IMG/VR virus record: IMGVR_UViG_3300024343_000146
Coordinates: 1 to 20,141 of that record
From: a virus
Length of the DNA: 20,141 nucleotides
Strand: one strand, 5' to 3'
Both the position numbers and the translations under genes were made by a program. Below the pieces are notes generated by a model. The model was given only the letters and a program-made list of their open reading frames with translations. It did no database searches and was not told the DNA's origin. Every line of letters begins with the position of its first letter. Position 1 is the stretch's first letter. Positions 1 through 7,486 of the stretch are shown here, piece after piece.

Positions 1-682
1 GAGTAATATCATTTTCTTTTTTACAGCCAGTACAGTTAAACTGAAGAGTGTGCTGTAATTTTGGAGTGTTTGATATATACTCTTCAATTTTATTAAGCTG
101 CGCGCGATTTAAGCTGTTTACAAACGTTAATAGTTCTTCACGAGTTGACTGCGCTGCTGTATAGACTCCGCTGTCATCAAAAATTGATTCGATTGACGCA
201 ATAAGCATGTTTGTTATTGTGTCAACATTAACTTCGGACGCAGACACTATGGATGACATGTCATCAACACATATATGACGTAAAATTACCCCAATTTTAT
301 CGGTTAGCATAATTTTGTTATTAACCTGCTGTTTTGGCCACGTAATTTCAATGTCGTCTATGTTTACTGAAACTTCGTTGTACGTTTCGCAGTGATCGCA
401 CTTGCAGCGTATGTTGCTAATTTCTCCTACGCTTTTAGCGCGCAGTTTTAAGAAAATATACTCGAGGTCAAACGACGTTAATTGTTCTGGTTTGCATACG
501 TTGAAAGTGCATGCGCGTATAATGTCTTTGATTGCTGACATCATTTCGCCCGAGTTATTAGACTCCTGTGCGAGCAATAATATTTTTTCTTCTTTTACGA
601 GGAATGGACGATATTCAATTGACTGCGAAGTTGATGGCACAGTCAGTATATATTTTGGTGATTCAAGTGTTGGTAATGGCAT
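1..682 (-). CDS. gp26: gp26-like baseplate hub protein (T4 baseplate family), 3' end missing
   Basis: This is a leftward reading frame that starts at 682 and runs off the window at base 1, so 227 N-terminal residues are visible and the C-terminus is missing. I recognise the T4-like gp26 / 'T4 bacteriophage base plate protein' type from the segments YRPFLVKEEKILLLA (25-39) and FDLEYIFLKLRAKSVGE (71-87). In T4, gp26 (about 208 residues) belongs to the central hub of the baseplate. Four cysteines form two knuckles, C95-x2-C98 and C217-x2-C220, with C93 nearby, which suggests a zinc-ribbon-like fold. The ATG lies 11 bases after the stop of the upstream tube gene, with no promoter octamer and no Shine-Dalgarno sequence, so it is probably co-transcribed and last or near-last in the leftward operon. 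A + strand frame at 402-704 is a shadow of it. The family assignment is from memory of conserved segments. Confidence 0.75.
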   Translation of the reverse strand, partial: MPLPTLESPKYILTVPSTSQSIEYRPFLVKEEKILLLAQESNNSGEMMSAIKDIIRACTFNVCKPEQLTSFDLEYIFLKLRAKSVGEISNIRCKCDHCETYNEVSVNIDDIEITWPKQQVNNKIMLTDKIGVILRHICVDDMSSIVSASEVNVDTITNMLIASIESIFDDSGVYTAAQSTREELLTFVNSLNRAQLNKIEEYISNTPKLQHTLQFNCTGCKKENDIT

Positions 683-693
683 AATGTTATATA

Positions 694-1221
694 TTAGTGT
701 ATAATTTTCAATTTATCGTATGTAAATACTACTGTTACTTTTTGAATAGTAGATTCACTGTTGTTGTCTAATTCCATGGAGTTTAGAGTAATTGGATAGG
801 CTCCCTGCAAAGTTACTTTATGAACCTCTTTATTTTGTTCATCTAGTTGAGTAATACCTATTTCAGTCTTATAGTCACTATAATTAGAAGTTAGCAGATA
901 CGAATCGATATTTATTATCTTTTGCATCCACTTGTCTATCGCAGTTTTAATAAAATTATTATTAGTCGCAATAAATGTCATTGTAATGTCATCCTCAATA
1001 TATCCAGTTGGTATTTTTAGTGGACGACGAGTGCCGATATCATAGTCTAAAGTCGTTATTTGTTTTCCAGGAATGCTAGCCGTCTCACACAAGTATGGTA
1101 TGTCTCGTGTTGATTCAGACGACCCAGGAATTGCAGCAAACGTTACGTAAAAGCGATTTGGTTTAGCAATGCCGCCATTTCTAATTATGGCAGATTTAAA
1201 ATCATTTATTGATGAAGACAT
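694..1221 (-). CDS. Tail-tube-family protein (gp19/gp54-like), probably the tube initiator
   Basis: This 175-residue protein looks like the phage T4 gp19 tail-tube family: an N-terminal KPNRFYVTF strand, CETASIPGKQ (45-54), then alternating strands ending in QKVTVVFTYDKLKI. Tube proteins of this fold stack as hexamer rings in the tail tube. The T4 baseplate proteins gp48 and gp54 share the fold and cap or initiate the tube. T4 gp19 has 163 residues and gp54 about 320, so length favours gp19. The position beside gp2 and gp26 rather than beside the sheath and portal genes favours a gp54-type initiator, so the exact identity is open. Its ATG begins one base after the gp2-like stop codon (TAA T ATG) with no Shine-Dalgarno sequence, so translation is probably coupled to the upstream gene. 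Confidence 0.7.
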   Translation of the reverse strand: MSSSINDFKSAIIRNGGIAKPNRFYVTFAAIPGSSESTRDIPYLCETASIPGKQITTLDYDIGTRRPLKIPTGYIEDDITMTFIATNNNFIKTAIDKWMQKIINIDSYLLTSNYSDYKTEIGITQLDEQNKEVHKVTLQGAYPITLNSMELDNNSESTIQKVTVVFTYDKLKIIH

Positions 1222-1222
1222 A

Positions 1223-1807
1223 TTAGACTAGAGTGCGTGTTTTTTGCCAAATTGAAGCGTTCTTTTGACCTACGAAAGAATCAGTTGGTAGAAAGAGTGC
1301 TATTTCCCATTCGGGTGGAAGCACTTCGACTGTTTTAGAAACGACATGTTTGTACAAGTAGTGTTTAAAGCAAGGGGCGTATGCTCGTAACTTTGCAGTG
1401 CTGCTTAACATGTCGTATGACAGCCTAAAACGAGTTGTCTCGTCTAGCTTTTTATTATTCATATGATCCATAAGACGGTCAAAAAAGACTGCCCGCTGCC
1501 GTGGCGGCAAGTAGTGTAAGTTTAGACCATAGAATCCTCCTTTTGCCGGTCCTACCATGAGTATAAGCGGAAACTTATCGTAGTATGGCAGTGTCTCTTT
1601 GTATTTGGGGTCATACAAAAACATAAACATACGACCAATGAGTGGTTTGCCACGTGTCTGTAATGAGTCGTCATTTAACACCCTTGACGGGGATATGTTT
1701 GACAGGCTACGTATTTTACGTATAAACCAGTCACGCGACTCTGCAGTACGCGGTAAAAAGCCGGCGCGTTCTGCATCGGCTTGAATCTTAGAAAAAAGAG
1801 ACGGCAT
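1223..1807 (-). CDS. gp2: gp2-like DNA end protector
   Basis: This 194-residue protein matches what I remember of gp2 proteins of T4-like environmental phages. The recognisable core is GRMFMFLYDPKYKETLPYYD (58-77), followed by KFPLI and GFYGLNLHYLPPR (91-103), and a C-terminal FLPTDSF. In T4, gp2 (274 residues) caps packaged DNA ends so that the host RecBCD nuclease cannot destroy them after injection, and it also acts in head completion. This copy is shorter than T4 gp2. It follows gp4, another head-completion gene, with 21 bases between them, and those bases hold an exact late promoter octamer (1820-1813). The start at 1807 lies five bases after that octamer. The family match is by remembered motifs; the biochemical role is inferred from T4. 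Confidence 0.68.
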   Translation of the reverse strand: MPSLFSKIQADAERAGFLPRTAESRDWFIRKIRSLSNISPSRVLNDDSLQTRGKPLIGRMFMFLYDPKYKETLPYYDKFPLILMVGPAKGGFYGLNLHYLPPRQRAVFFDRLMDHMNNKKLDETTRFRLSYDMLSSTAKLRAYAPCFKHYLYKHVVSKTVEVLPPEWEIALFLPTDSFVGQKNASIWQKTRTLV

Positions 1808-1812
1808 ATATC

Positions 1813-1820
1813 TATTTATA
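1813..1820 (-). promoter_or_regulatory. Late promoter octamer for the gp2-like gene
   Basis: Read leftward, this is an exact TATAAATA, the T4 late promoter element recognised by the phage sigma-like factor gp55. Only GATAT (5 bases) separates it from the ATG at 1807. The start of transcription in T4 late promoters lies roughly six bases after the octamer, so the mRNA should begin at or next to the start codon. Confidence 0.75.
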
Positions 1821-1828
1821 ACGTTTTT

Positions 1829-2284
1829 TTACGTCAATAATTTTATGCCAAGCGCCTTTATGGTGTCTTCGGTCCATACCTCAAAAATCCATCCTCGATC
1901 GGCGCAATATTCTCTGGCTGCTTCCCATTTTGATATGTTTTTAGCGTATGTAAGAACCTCTGTAATGTATGCCTTTGTTTTTCTAGATTTCACAGTTGGT
2001 TCCTGTGTTTGTTTTTTTGGTTTTATCTCGATCAGATACGTTTCACCGGTTTTAAATGTAATTTTTAAATCCACAAAATATCTATGACTCTTTCCGTCTG
2101 ACCTACACCGGTATGGCACGACTGTTTCTTCGCTGCTCCAAGAGACTACTGCAGCGTTTTCGTCACACCACTTAAAAACTTGACGCTCCCACAACGAACG
2201 ATAGACGACTCCAGACGCGTCGCCATCATATTTTTCTCGATGTATTATGCGATATTTACCGCTATAATAATGTTTTTTCGCCAT
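1829..2284 (-). CDS. gp4: gp4 head completion nuclease (TnsA-like fold)
   Basis: This is a 151-residue protein, the same size as T4 gp4 (150). It carries the signature of head-completion nucleases: YRSLWERQVFKWCD (28-41), then SSEETVVPYR (50-59), RYFVDLKI (68-75) and LIEIKPKKQT (84-93). Candidate PD-(D/E)xK catalytic residues are E33, D72, E86 and K88, the arrangement of TnsA-type endonucleases. In T4, gp4 acts after packaging to finish the head so that a tail can attach; it may trim DNA at the portal. It is the first gene of the leftward block. Its start is only 12 bases from the start of the divergent gp48 gene. An approximate late octamer (TATAAGTA, one mismatch) ends five bases before the ATG. 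No Shine-Dalgarno sequence is present. Confidence 0.87.
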   Translation of the reverse strand: MAKKHYYSGKYRIIHREKYDGDASGVVYRSLWERQVFKWCDENAAVVSWSSEETVVPYRCRSDGKSHRYFVDLKITFKTGETYLIEIKPKKQTQEPTVKSRKTKAYITEVLTYAKNISKWEAAREYCADRGWIFEVWTEDTIKALGIKLLT

Positions 2285-2291
2285 ATAAATA
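2284..2291 (+). promoter_or_regulatory. Late promoter octamer for the rightward gp48 operon
   Basis: This is an exact TATAAATA in the 12-base gap between divergent start codons; its first base is also the first base of the gp4 start codon on the other strand. It is followed by CTTAT and the gp48 ATG at 2297. It probably drives gp48, gp53, the hub and the following genes as a long late transcript with almost no leader. Confidence 0.75.
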
Positions 2292-2297
2292 CTTATA
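2290..2297 (-). promoter_or_regulatory. Approximate late promoter for gp4, overlapping the gp48 promoter
   Basis: Read leftward this is TATAAGTA, seven of eight bases matching the T4 late octamer, followed by TTTAT and the gp4 ATG at 2284. The spacing of five bases equals that of the exact promoters for gp2 and gp48. It overlaps the rightward octamer by two bases and reaches the A of the gp48 start codon. The call rests on spacing and context because of the mismatch. Confidence 0.5.
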
Positions 2298-3055
2298 TGA
2301 CATATGGTTTTCCAAGTGATCGAGCAAAGCTGTCATCACGCCCGTTTATTAAATTTTCATGCAAAGGCGCGGCGGCTGCTACAATAGTATTGCCTATACC
2401 AGGCTCGCTACAATTTGGTGACGGCGCAACATACAATAATTCCGAATTGGGATTTTTGGGAGGCAGTATCGCAGGCATAGCGTCAGCTGCTTCTGGCGCA
2501 AATACATTTAAAGGTGCCGGCGAAGCTGCGATTAAGCAGATGGGTAATATATACAACAACGCAAAGGCAGGACTTGCAAATTCATCGATTTCTTCACTTG
2601 TACAAGGAGTGACTGCCTTAACTGGAGCAAATGAATCAATACAAAGTGCAATAAGCATTGGCACCGGAACGACCTTAAACAAAAATATAAACACTGAATT
2701 TACTGCGACAAATACCCGAGTTTTTACGTTTGCCTTTCAACTAATACCGTCTTCAACGACTGAAGCAACTGCTATAAAAAATATTGTAGAAGCATTTCGT
2801 AAAAACCTTTATCCAGAAGGCGGCGAGTTTCAATTAAAATATCCACCAAAATGGACTATAGAGTTTAGAAAGGGCGGAAGCGGAGACGTCATAACTGATA
2901 TACCAAAAATAGGACAAACATATTTAACTGAAGTTAGCACTACGTTTAACAGTACCGCCAATATGTGGAGGGCTGACGGCTCACCAATCGAAACATCCAT
3001 TCAGTTACAGTTTATGGAAACGCGAGCCCATAGACGAGACACCTTACCAACATAA
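2297..3055 (+). CDS. gp48: gp48 baseplate tail tube cap
   Basis: This is a 252-residue protein from the ATG at 2297. A longer open frame extends upstream to 2180 but runs through the divergent gp4 gene and past the promoter octamer, so 2297 is the better start. The C-terminal half carries the gp48-type pattern: RVFTFAFQLIPSSTTEA, then FRKNLYPEGG, LKYPPKWTIEF, and the ending DGSPIETSIQLQFMETRAHR. The N-terminal 110 residues are rich in Ala, Gly and Ser and probably flexible. In T4, gp48 (364 residues) sits on the baseplate hub and, with gp54, starts tail tube polymerisation. This copy is shorter. The next gene (gp53) follows after three bases, so the two are surely in one operon. Confidence 0.82.
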   Translation: MTYGFPSDRAKLSSRPFIKFSCKGAAAATIVLPIPGSLQFGDGATYNNSELGFLGGSIAGIASAASGANTFKGAGEAAIKQMGNIYNNAKAGLANSSISSLVQGVTALTGANESIQSAISIGTGTTLNKNINTEFTATNTRVFTFAFQLIPSSTTEATAIKNIVEAFRKNLYPEGGEFQLKYPPKWTIEFRKGGSGDVITDIPKIGQTYLTEVSTTFNSTANMWRADGSPIETSIQLQFMETRAHRRDTLPT

Positions 3056-3058
3056 ACT

Positions 3059-4123
3059 ATGTCTTTTTTTACAAAATATCCTAAAATAAACTATGATTTA
3101 TTTTCAGACGGTTCTATATTTGAACTCACTGATATTTCTCGTGCTGTAATTATAAATTCGACCCGCATCGCTGATGACAGCGCGCTATATACATACTATA
3201 GCGTAAATGACGGCGATCGCCCCGACGTAGTTTCACATAAGCTTTATCAAAACTCCTCTTATTACTGGACATTTTTTATCGTAAATGATTTTTTACGCGA
3301 CGGCTATACTTCGTCTTGGCCGCTGTCATACAGAAACTTTACGCGAATGATAGAACAAGAATACTCTAAATATTCATCGCTATCAATTAAACCGACTACA
3401 AACCCACAGTTAGAGTTGGACGGCACCGGATTTTTAGATATGTCGTTTATACCACTAACTTCTCAATATTTGCCATATCTAAAGTTTGTGTCTGGTGACG
3501 GCGAGTATCGTTCAAATTTTATTCGATACGACGCAAAAAGACACCAATGCATTATAAGTGACATACACAAAATTATTAATGCAAAAAGAATTGAAGTAGC
3601 GTCTAGAGAAGATTTTGTAGAAAGTAATAATTACGCATATAAAATAGCTTGGGACGACTCGATACGCGAGTTGGAACTGTCTTCTGCAGACGCCAAAGAT
3701 AAAGATAAAGTTTTAAAGGCAGAAACAGATGCGCAAAATAAAAATATTGCTTTAAAGGCGGAATGGATTGATTCAATCTATTCTATGATTACTCAATATG
3801 ATATTACTGGCGCTAGTGAACATGTTGCCGCAAAAACAACAAAGGAAGACTATATTGCCTCTAAGAGACTTATGATAGCAAAGCCGGAGTTTAGGTGGAG
3901 TGACTATTCAAACGCTGCATACGAGTATTATTCGCCAAGCGACGCCGTATTAAGCGCATACGACGCTCTAACAAATGATCTTATAGTTAACCCAAAAATA
4001 ACATCATTTTTTGAGTATGAAACGTCTATTAATGATTCGAAACGAATGATAAGAGTAATACGTCCAGAATTTATAAGTGAATTTTCTGATAGATACTTTA
4101 ATACTATAAATGATGTAGAATAA
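3059..4123 (+). CDS. gp53: gp53 baseplate wedge protein, long form
   Basis: The N-terminal 100 residues are clear gp53: MSFFTKYPKINYDLFSDG at the start, RPDVVSHKLYQNSSYYWTFF (54-73), FIVNDFLRDGY and SWPLSYR. In T4, gp53 helps join neighbouring wedges around the hub and carries a LysM-like fold. The protein has 354 residues against 196 in T4. The extra part includes a charged helical stretch (about 205-245, rich in Lys, Asp, Ala, probably coiled coil) and a C-terminal region with RPEFISEFSDRYFNTI. It starts three bases after the gp48 stop and ends two bases before the hub gene. There is no Shine-Dalgarno sequence. The identity is confident from the N-terminus; the role of the extension is unknown. 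Confidence 0.87.
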   Translation: MSFFTKYPKINYDLFSDGSIFELTDISRAVIINSTRIADDSALYTYYSVNDGDRPDVVSHKLYQNSSYYWTFFIVNDFLRDGYTSSWPLSYRNFTRMIEQEYSKYSSLSIKPTTNPQLELDGTGFLDMSFIPLTSQYLPYLKFVSGDGEYRSNFIRYDAKRHQCIISDIHKIINAKRIEVASREDFVESNNYAYKIAWDDSIRELELSSADAKDKDKVLKAETDAQNKNIALKAEWIDSIYSMITQYDITGASEHVAAKTTKEDYIASKRLMIAKPEFRWSDYSNAAYEYYSPSDAVLSAYDALTNDLIVNPKITSFFEYETSINDSKRMIRVIRPEFISEFSDRYFNTINDVE

Positions 4124-4125
4124 TT

Positions 4126-6063
4126 ATGTCAGCCAAACCAATAGCGCCAGCTCATTCAAAAAATACTCCTAAGATTGGTTATAGCGATCAGGCAAACGTC
4201 AAGTTGCCAGGCGCCTTTGAGGTTGAAAAATTAGATATAATTGACTCTCAAGGAGTTAGAAAAGACATAAGAAGTCTAGTTGAATCGTTTACAATTACCA
4301 GTGAGCTATTTTCTCCAGTACTAACTCTTTCTGCATCCGTACGTGACACTGAAAAATTATTTGAACCAGTTGGCGGCAAACAACTCCAAATATGCGGACA
4401 AGAAAATATTGAAATAAAAATTAAGCCAGCGATTGGAGATGCGATAGAACATACATTTTCAGTAAAGGAATATCCAACTCTTGTTCGTACTTTAGACTTT
4501 CCTCACACACAGATTTATACGCTTTTAGCAATTTCAGAATTTGCTTATCGTAGCAGTCTTATGAATATATGTCGTGTGCTTGATGACGGAAAACGACTAG
4601 ATCAAAATATTGAAACTATTTTTAAAGATGACTTGGGACTAAAAGAATTTAATGTAGAAGGAGAGATAGAAACCAAATTTAAGGGAATTATAAACATTCA
4701 ACGCCCATTGCAAGCCGCTGAGTGGTTGCGTTCACGCTGCTTTACAGAAAACGGCTCTCCGTTTTTCTTATACAGCAACACCACTCGTCCTGGAGAAATA
4801 TTTTTATCTTCGTGGTCCAATCTTTCCGGAAAGACTTCTCCAATCGTTGCAAAATATGAGTTTAAACCATTTATCAAAGAAGAACCTGGAACAGAAAAGC
4901 ATACAGTAGCCGAAAGAAATCGTCTGCTGAGCATGACCTCTTCAATCAAACTCGATCGGCTAAAGGCATCAAACGCTGGTGCCTATGCAAGTCGGTATAA
5001 CGTTATAGATTTTTCTTCGAAAGCATTTTATATTCTAGACTTTAACGGCAAAGAAACGTCTGACTGGAAACCACGTAAATATAACATCAAAGACAGAAGT
5101 GGAAACTCACAAACTGCCACGATGCACACAATTGCAAGCTCGAACGTCGTCAGCGTGCACGTAAATCGTGGTATTTCTGAGTTTGGAGACGGCAACAGCG
5201 GGGGAGTTGCGTATAATTCTATTACTGCGTGCGAACGATACTTACCGCCGTCAAGGGCGCTCTATGCTCGGTTAAACGAGGTTAACCATGATATTGTAGT
5301 CTATGGAGACAGCGCGATGCAACCTGGAGTAAAAATAAATCTAAAGGTGCCAAAGCCAAAATTAGAAAATGATAGACAAGAATCAGAAATTGATGAGCTT
5401 GCGTCTGGAGACTATGTTATTCTCGTCGCGGCATCTGTTTTTTCTAACGGCATATACACAAATAAGTTAAAGGTTGCCAAACTTGTTCCTAGCGTAGAAG
5501 GAAATATATTAGAATCAGTTAAAGGCAGCGCCGGTGATCAAACTGGACAGGGCGCTAGCAACACAAACGTAAATCCAAATGGCGTTGGAAAAACTACACC
5601 CTCAACCGAAAGTCAAAAGGCATACTACAATAAAATGTATAACGCGCTATACAAAGAAGCTGTTGCTAAGGGACTGCCAAATCCAGACGTCGTTGCTCGT
5701 CTTGGAGCTGCCCAAACGTGCTTAGAAACAGGATATGGCACACGAATGGTTGGAAACAACGCGTTTGGAATAAAAGCACACACTGGCACTGGCAACGCTG
5801 GAGCAGTCACTGCCTCAACAAAAGAAGTTATAAATGGGAAAACTGTCACTATAAATGATAGTTTTAGGGCGTATAGCAGCGTAGAAGACAGCGCAAAGGG
5901 CTATATTGATTTCTTGTCTGATAATAAACGATATTCACAGGTACTAGCTTCAACAAATGTTAGTGACGCCGTAACAGCAATAGGACAATCAGGATACGCA
6001 ACTTCGCCAGAGTATGCGCGAGACGTTGGCTCAATCGCTAGAAAATTCCAGTATGAAAATTGA
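4126..6063 (+). CDS. gp27: gp27-type baseplate hub protein fused to a GH73-like glucosaminidase
   Basis: This 645-residue protein has two parts. Residues 30-460 resemble the gp27/gpD-type hub: FEVEKLDIID, RSLVESFTITSELFSPVLTL, then IQRPLQAAEWLRSR (191-204) and FFLYSN. Hub trimers sit at the baseplate centre, below the tail tube, and hold the puncturing spike. Residues 462-497 form a Gly/Asn/Thr/Ser-rich linker. Residues 498-645 look like the GH73 peptidoglycan glucosaminidase family (FlgJ-like): GAAQTCLETGYGTRM with candidate catalytic E534, then NNAFGIKA (544-551), FRAYSSVEDSAKGYIDFL (580-597) and GYATSPEYA (623-631). In T4, gp27 has 391 residues and no enzyme, and a different lysozyme sits in gp5. 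The C-terminus overlaps the start of the next gene by 11 bases. Domain boundaries are estimates by eye; the fusion is directly visible as one frame. Confidence 0.87.
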   Translation: MSAKPIAPAHSKNTPKIGYSDQANVKLPGAFEVEKLDIIDSQGVRKDIRSLVESFTITSELFSPVLTLSASVRDTEKLFEPVGGKQLQICGQENIEIKIKPAIGDAIEHTFSVKEYPTLVRTLDFPHTQIYTLLAISEFAYRSSLMNICRVLDDGKRLDQNIETIFKDDLGLKEFNVEGEIETKFKGIINIQRPLQAAEWLRSRCFTENGSPFFLYSNTTRPGEIFLSSWSNLSGKTSPIVAKYEFKPFIKEEPGTEKHTVAERNRLLSMTSSIKLDRLKASNAGAYASRYNVIDFSSKAFYILDFNGKETSDWKPRKYNIKDRSGNSQTATMHTIASSNVVSVHVNRGISEFGDGNSGGVAYNSITACERYLPPSRALYARLNEVNHDIVVYGDSAMQPGVKINLKVPKPKLENDRQESEIDELASGDYVILVAASVFSNGIYTNKLKVAKLVPSVEGNILESVKGSAGDQTGQGASNTNVNPNGVGKTTPSTESQKAYYNKMYNALYKEAVAKGLPNPDVVARLGAAQTCLETGYGTRMVGNNAFGIKAHTGTGNAGAVTASTKEVINGKTVTINDSFRAYSSVEDSAKGYIDFLSDNKRYSQVLASTNVSDAVTAIGQSGYATSPEYARDVGSIARKFQYEN

Positions 6064-6568
6064 TCATTGGTTTACCGCTATTGTAGAGAATATTGCAGAT
6101 CCGCTAAATGCAGGTCGTGTGCAGATACGTTGTTACGAGTATCACGAACTTGATGACGCAAATAGTATACCCAGTGAAAAATTGCCATGGGCAACTCCAC
6201 TCCTACCAATCACCAGCGCTAGTAATTCGGCTGTAGGCGCGAGCGCAACTGGGTTAATGGTTGGTAGTTGGGTTTTTGGTTTTTTTAGAGACGAAGACCT
6301 ACAAGATCCTGTTATAATTGCAACAATACCAGGAACAACAAATTTAAGCGGAGGCGGCGCCGACATCCCACAAGACGCAATATCATCCTCGGTAGGAAAC
6401 TCATTTGTAAGCGGAACAAATGTTTCGCAGTATGTAGACGGCTCTCCAATAGCAAATTCGGCAAATACTTCTGCGCTTGACGGCGCGCCAGCCGCATGGG
6501 CTGATGAGAAGGTTGCAAAAGGAGCGGTGGATTCATTTGTCAACGATGTACTTAATTCTTCACAATAA
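6053..6568 (+). CDS. gp5: Stand-alone gp5 N-terminal OB-fold protein of the hub
   Basis: This is a 171-residue protein starting at MKIDHW (6053). The frame is open from an upstream ATG at 6014, but the conserved family N-terminus begins here and the start has T directly before ATG as in most genes of the window. Residues 1-93 match the OB-fold of T4 gp5: WFTAIVENIADPLNAGRVQI, EKLPWATPLLPITSA (42-56), GLMVGSWVFGFFRD. In T4 this domain connects the gp27 hub to the lysozyme and needle of the same polypeptide. Here the protein ends in a low-complexity Ser/Ala/Asn tail with no lysozyme and no needle, which are replaced by neighbouring genes. It overlaps the hub gene by 11 bases and the peptidase gene begins eight bases after it. 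How the OB protein binds the needle protein is inferred, not visible. Confidence 0.88.
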   Translation: MKIDHWFTAIVENIADPLNAGRVQIRCYEYHELDDANSIPSEKLPWATPLLPITSASNSAVGASATGLMVGSWVFGFFRDEDLQDPVIIATIPGTTNLSGGGADIPQDAISSSVGNSFVSGTNVSQYVDGSPIANSANTSALDGAPAAWADEKVAKGAVDSFVNDVLNSSQ

Positions 6569-6576
6569 TTATAATT

Positions 6577-7461
6577 ATGTCTAACGTTTCAAATCAATGG
6601 TGCGCTGAAAAATTAACTGGATTTCTAAAATCATCGGTTAAACCAGACAACGCAGATCTTCCTGCAGACACTAGTAGTTTAACTAATTGGCTAAACTGGC
6701 CTCTAGGCAAGGGAGCCAAATATATGACACAAATAGCAAGCCCCAAAACGCTGTATAAGGGCGATATTATTATTAGAAGCGGCGCAGAAGACTATGTTGC
6801 TGTCGTGTATGACGGGGGTCCAGTATCAGGAACCTATAAAATTGCAGAATTTGACTATATTTCTAAAAAGATCACTAAAAAAAGTACTACAGGGCCAGTG
6901 GCGTATATACTACGAATCAGAGGCGCGTATGGAGACCCAGGAATTACAAGTACCGCAGCTGACGGCAAAAAAGTTAGCAGACGATCAAGTTTTCTAACAA
7001 AGTCTGGCTCAGTTGAGGTTGATAAGAGGCTTATTGATATAATTGAAAGTGCTGGTATGGCTATGCCAGACGGCTATACTACGCAGCTAACTTCTGGTGT
7101 ACGTCCAGGAGACTCTAGATTTCACGGTCGTGGAAAAGCAATTGATATACAACTATACCTAAATGGCAAAGCACTAGGACGATATCAAGTTGCGTCAGAC
7201 TTTAGGCACTACGAAATTTTTGCTCAAAAGGCGCGTCAGATTCAAACAGCTAAATATCCAGAGTTAAACGTTGCATTTAGGTTTGGCGGTTATTTCTCAG
7301 GAACACGAGCAAACTATGGCGCGCTAGACTCTATGCATTTTGATATAGGCGGCTCGGCGGGTCTTGGTACCGGTGGCGGGTCTTGGGCAAATGGATTAAC
7401 TTCTACTATGAGAAACTACTGGGCAGGCGTTACGAGTATCGGTATGGGCGGCGTTGCATAA
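6577..7461 (+). CDS. M15-like zinc peptidase with a CHAP-like N-terminal domain
   Basis: This 294-residue protein lies between the gp5 OB and needle genes. Residues 145-256 look like a D,D-peptidase of the M15 (VanY/endolysin) type: TSGVRP (172-177), then HGRGKAIDI giving H183-x2-G-x-A-x-D190, and DSMHFDI giving D251-x2-H254. H183, D190 and H254 would bind zinc and D251 act as base, cutting the peptide part of peptidoglycan. Residues 1-115 resemble a CHAP/NlpC-like domain (NQWCAEKL with C9, KGDIII at 61-66, YVAVVYDG at 73-80). The usual histidine of the G-H-V motif is absent there, so that half is probably inactive or only structural. A Gly-rich tail ends the protein. The context says it is a tail-associated lytic enzyme used during injection, not a holin-dependent endolysin, though the second is possible. 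Confidence 0.78.
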   Translation: MSNVSNQWCAEKLTGFLKSSVKPDNADLPADTSSLTNWLNWPLGKGAKYMTQIASPKTLYKGDIIIRSGAEDYVAVVYDGGPVSGTYKIAEFDYISKKITKKSTTGPVAYILRIRGAYGDPGITSTAADGKKVSRRSSFLTKSGSVEVDKRLIDIIESAGMAMPDGYTTQLTSGVRPGDSRFHGRGKAIDIQLYLNGKALGRYQVASDFRHYEIFAQKARQIQTAKYPELNVAFRFGGYFSGTRANYGALDSMHFDIGGSAGLGTGGGSWANGLTSTMRNYWAGVTSIGMGGVA

Positions 7462-7465
7462 GGCT

Positions 7466-7473
7466 TATATATA
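7466..7473 (+). promoter_or_regulatory. Weak late-promoter-like octamer before the needle gene
   Basis: The 25-base gap before the needle gene holds TATATATA, one mismatch from the late octamer, 13 bases before the ATG at 7487. The spacing differs from the exact promoters, and such strings are common in AT-rich DNA, so this is tentative. Confidence 0.25.
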
Positions 7474-7486
7474 GAATAGACAAATT

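Noticed and set aside
402-704. Rightward open frame of 100 codons near the left end
   Set aside because: It is antisense to the gp26-like gene, whose leftward frame is open for 227 codons with family motifs.
2180-2296. Upstream extension of the gp48 frame
   Set aside because: It runs through the divergent gp4 gene and lies upstream of the late promoter; the ATG at 2297 fits the octamer spacing.
4105-4112. TATAAATG before the hub gene as a late promoter
   Set aside because: It has one mismatch, sits inside gp53 coding sequence, is 13 bases from the ATG, and several similar TATAAATG strings occur inside other genes.
6014-6052. Upstream start for the OB-fold protein
   Set aside because: The 13 extra residues overlap the hub C-terminus and precede the conserved gp5 N-terminus; the start at 6053 has the usual T at -1.
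6577-7461. Peptidase gene as the phage's endolysin
   Set aside because: No holin-like gene is nearby and it sits between the OB and needle genes; a tail role is more likely, though not proven.
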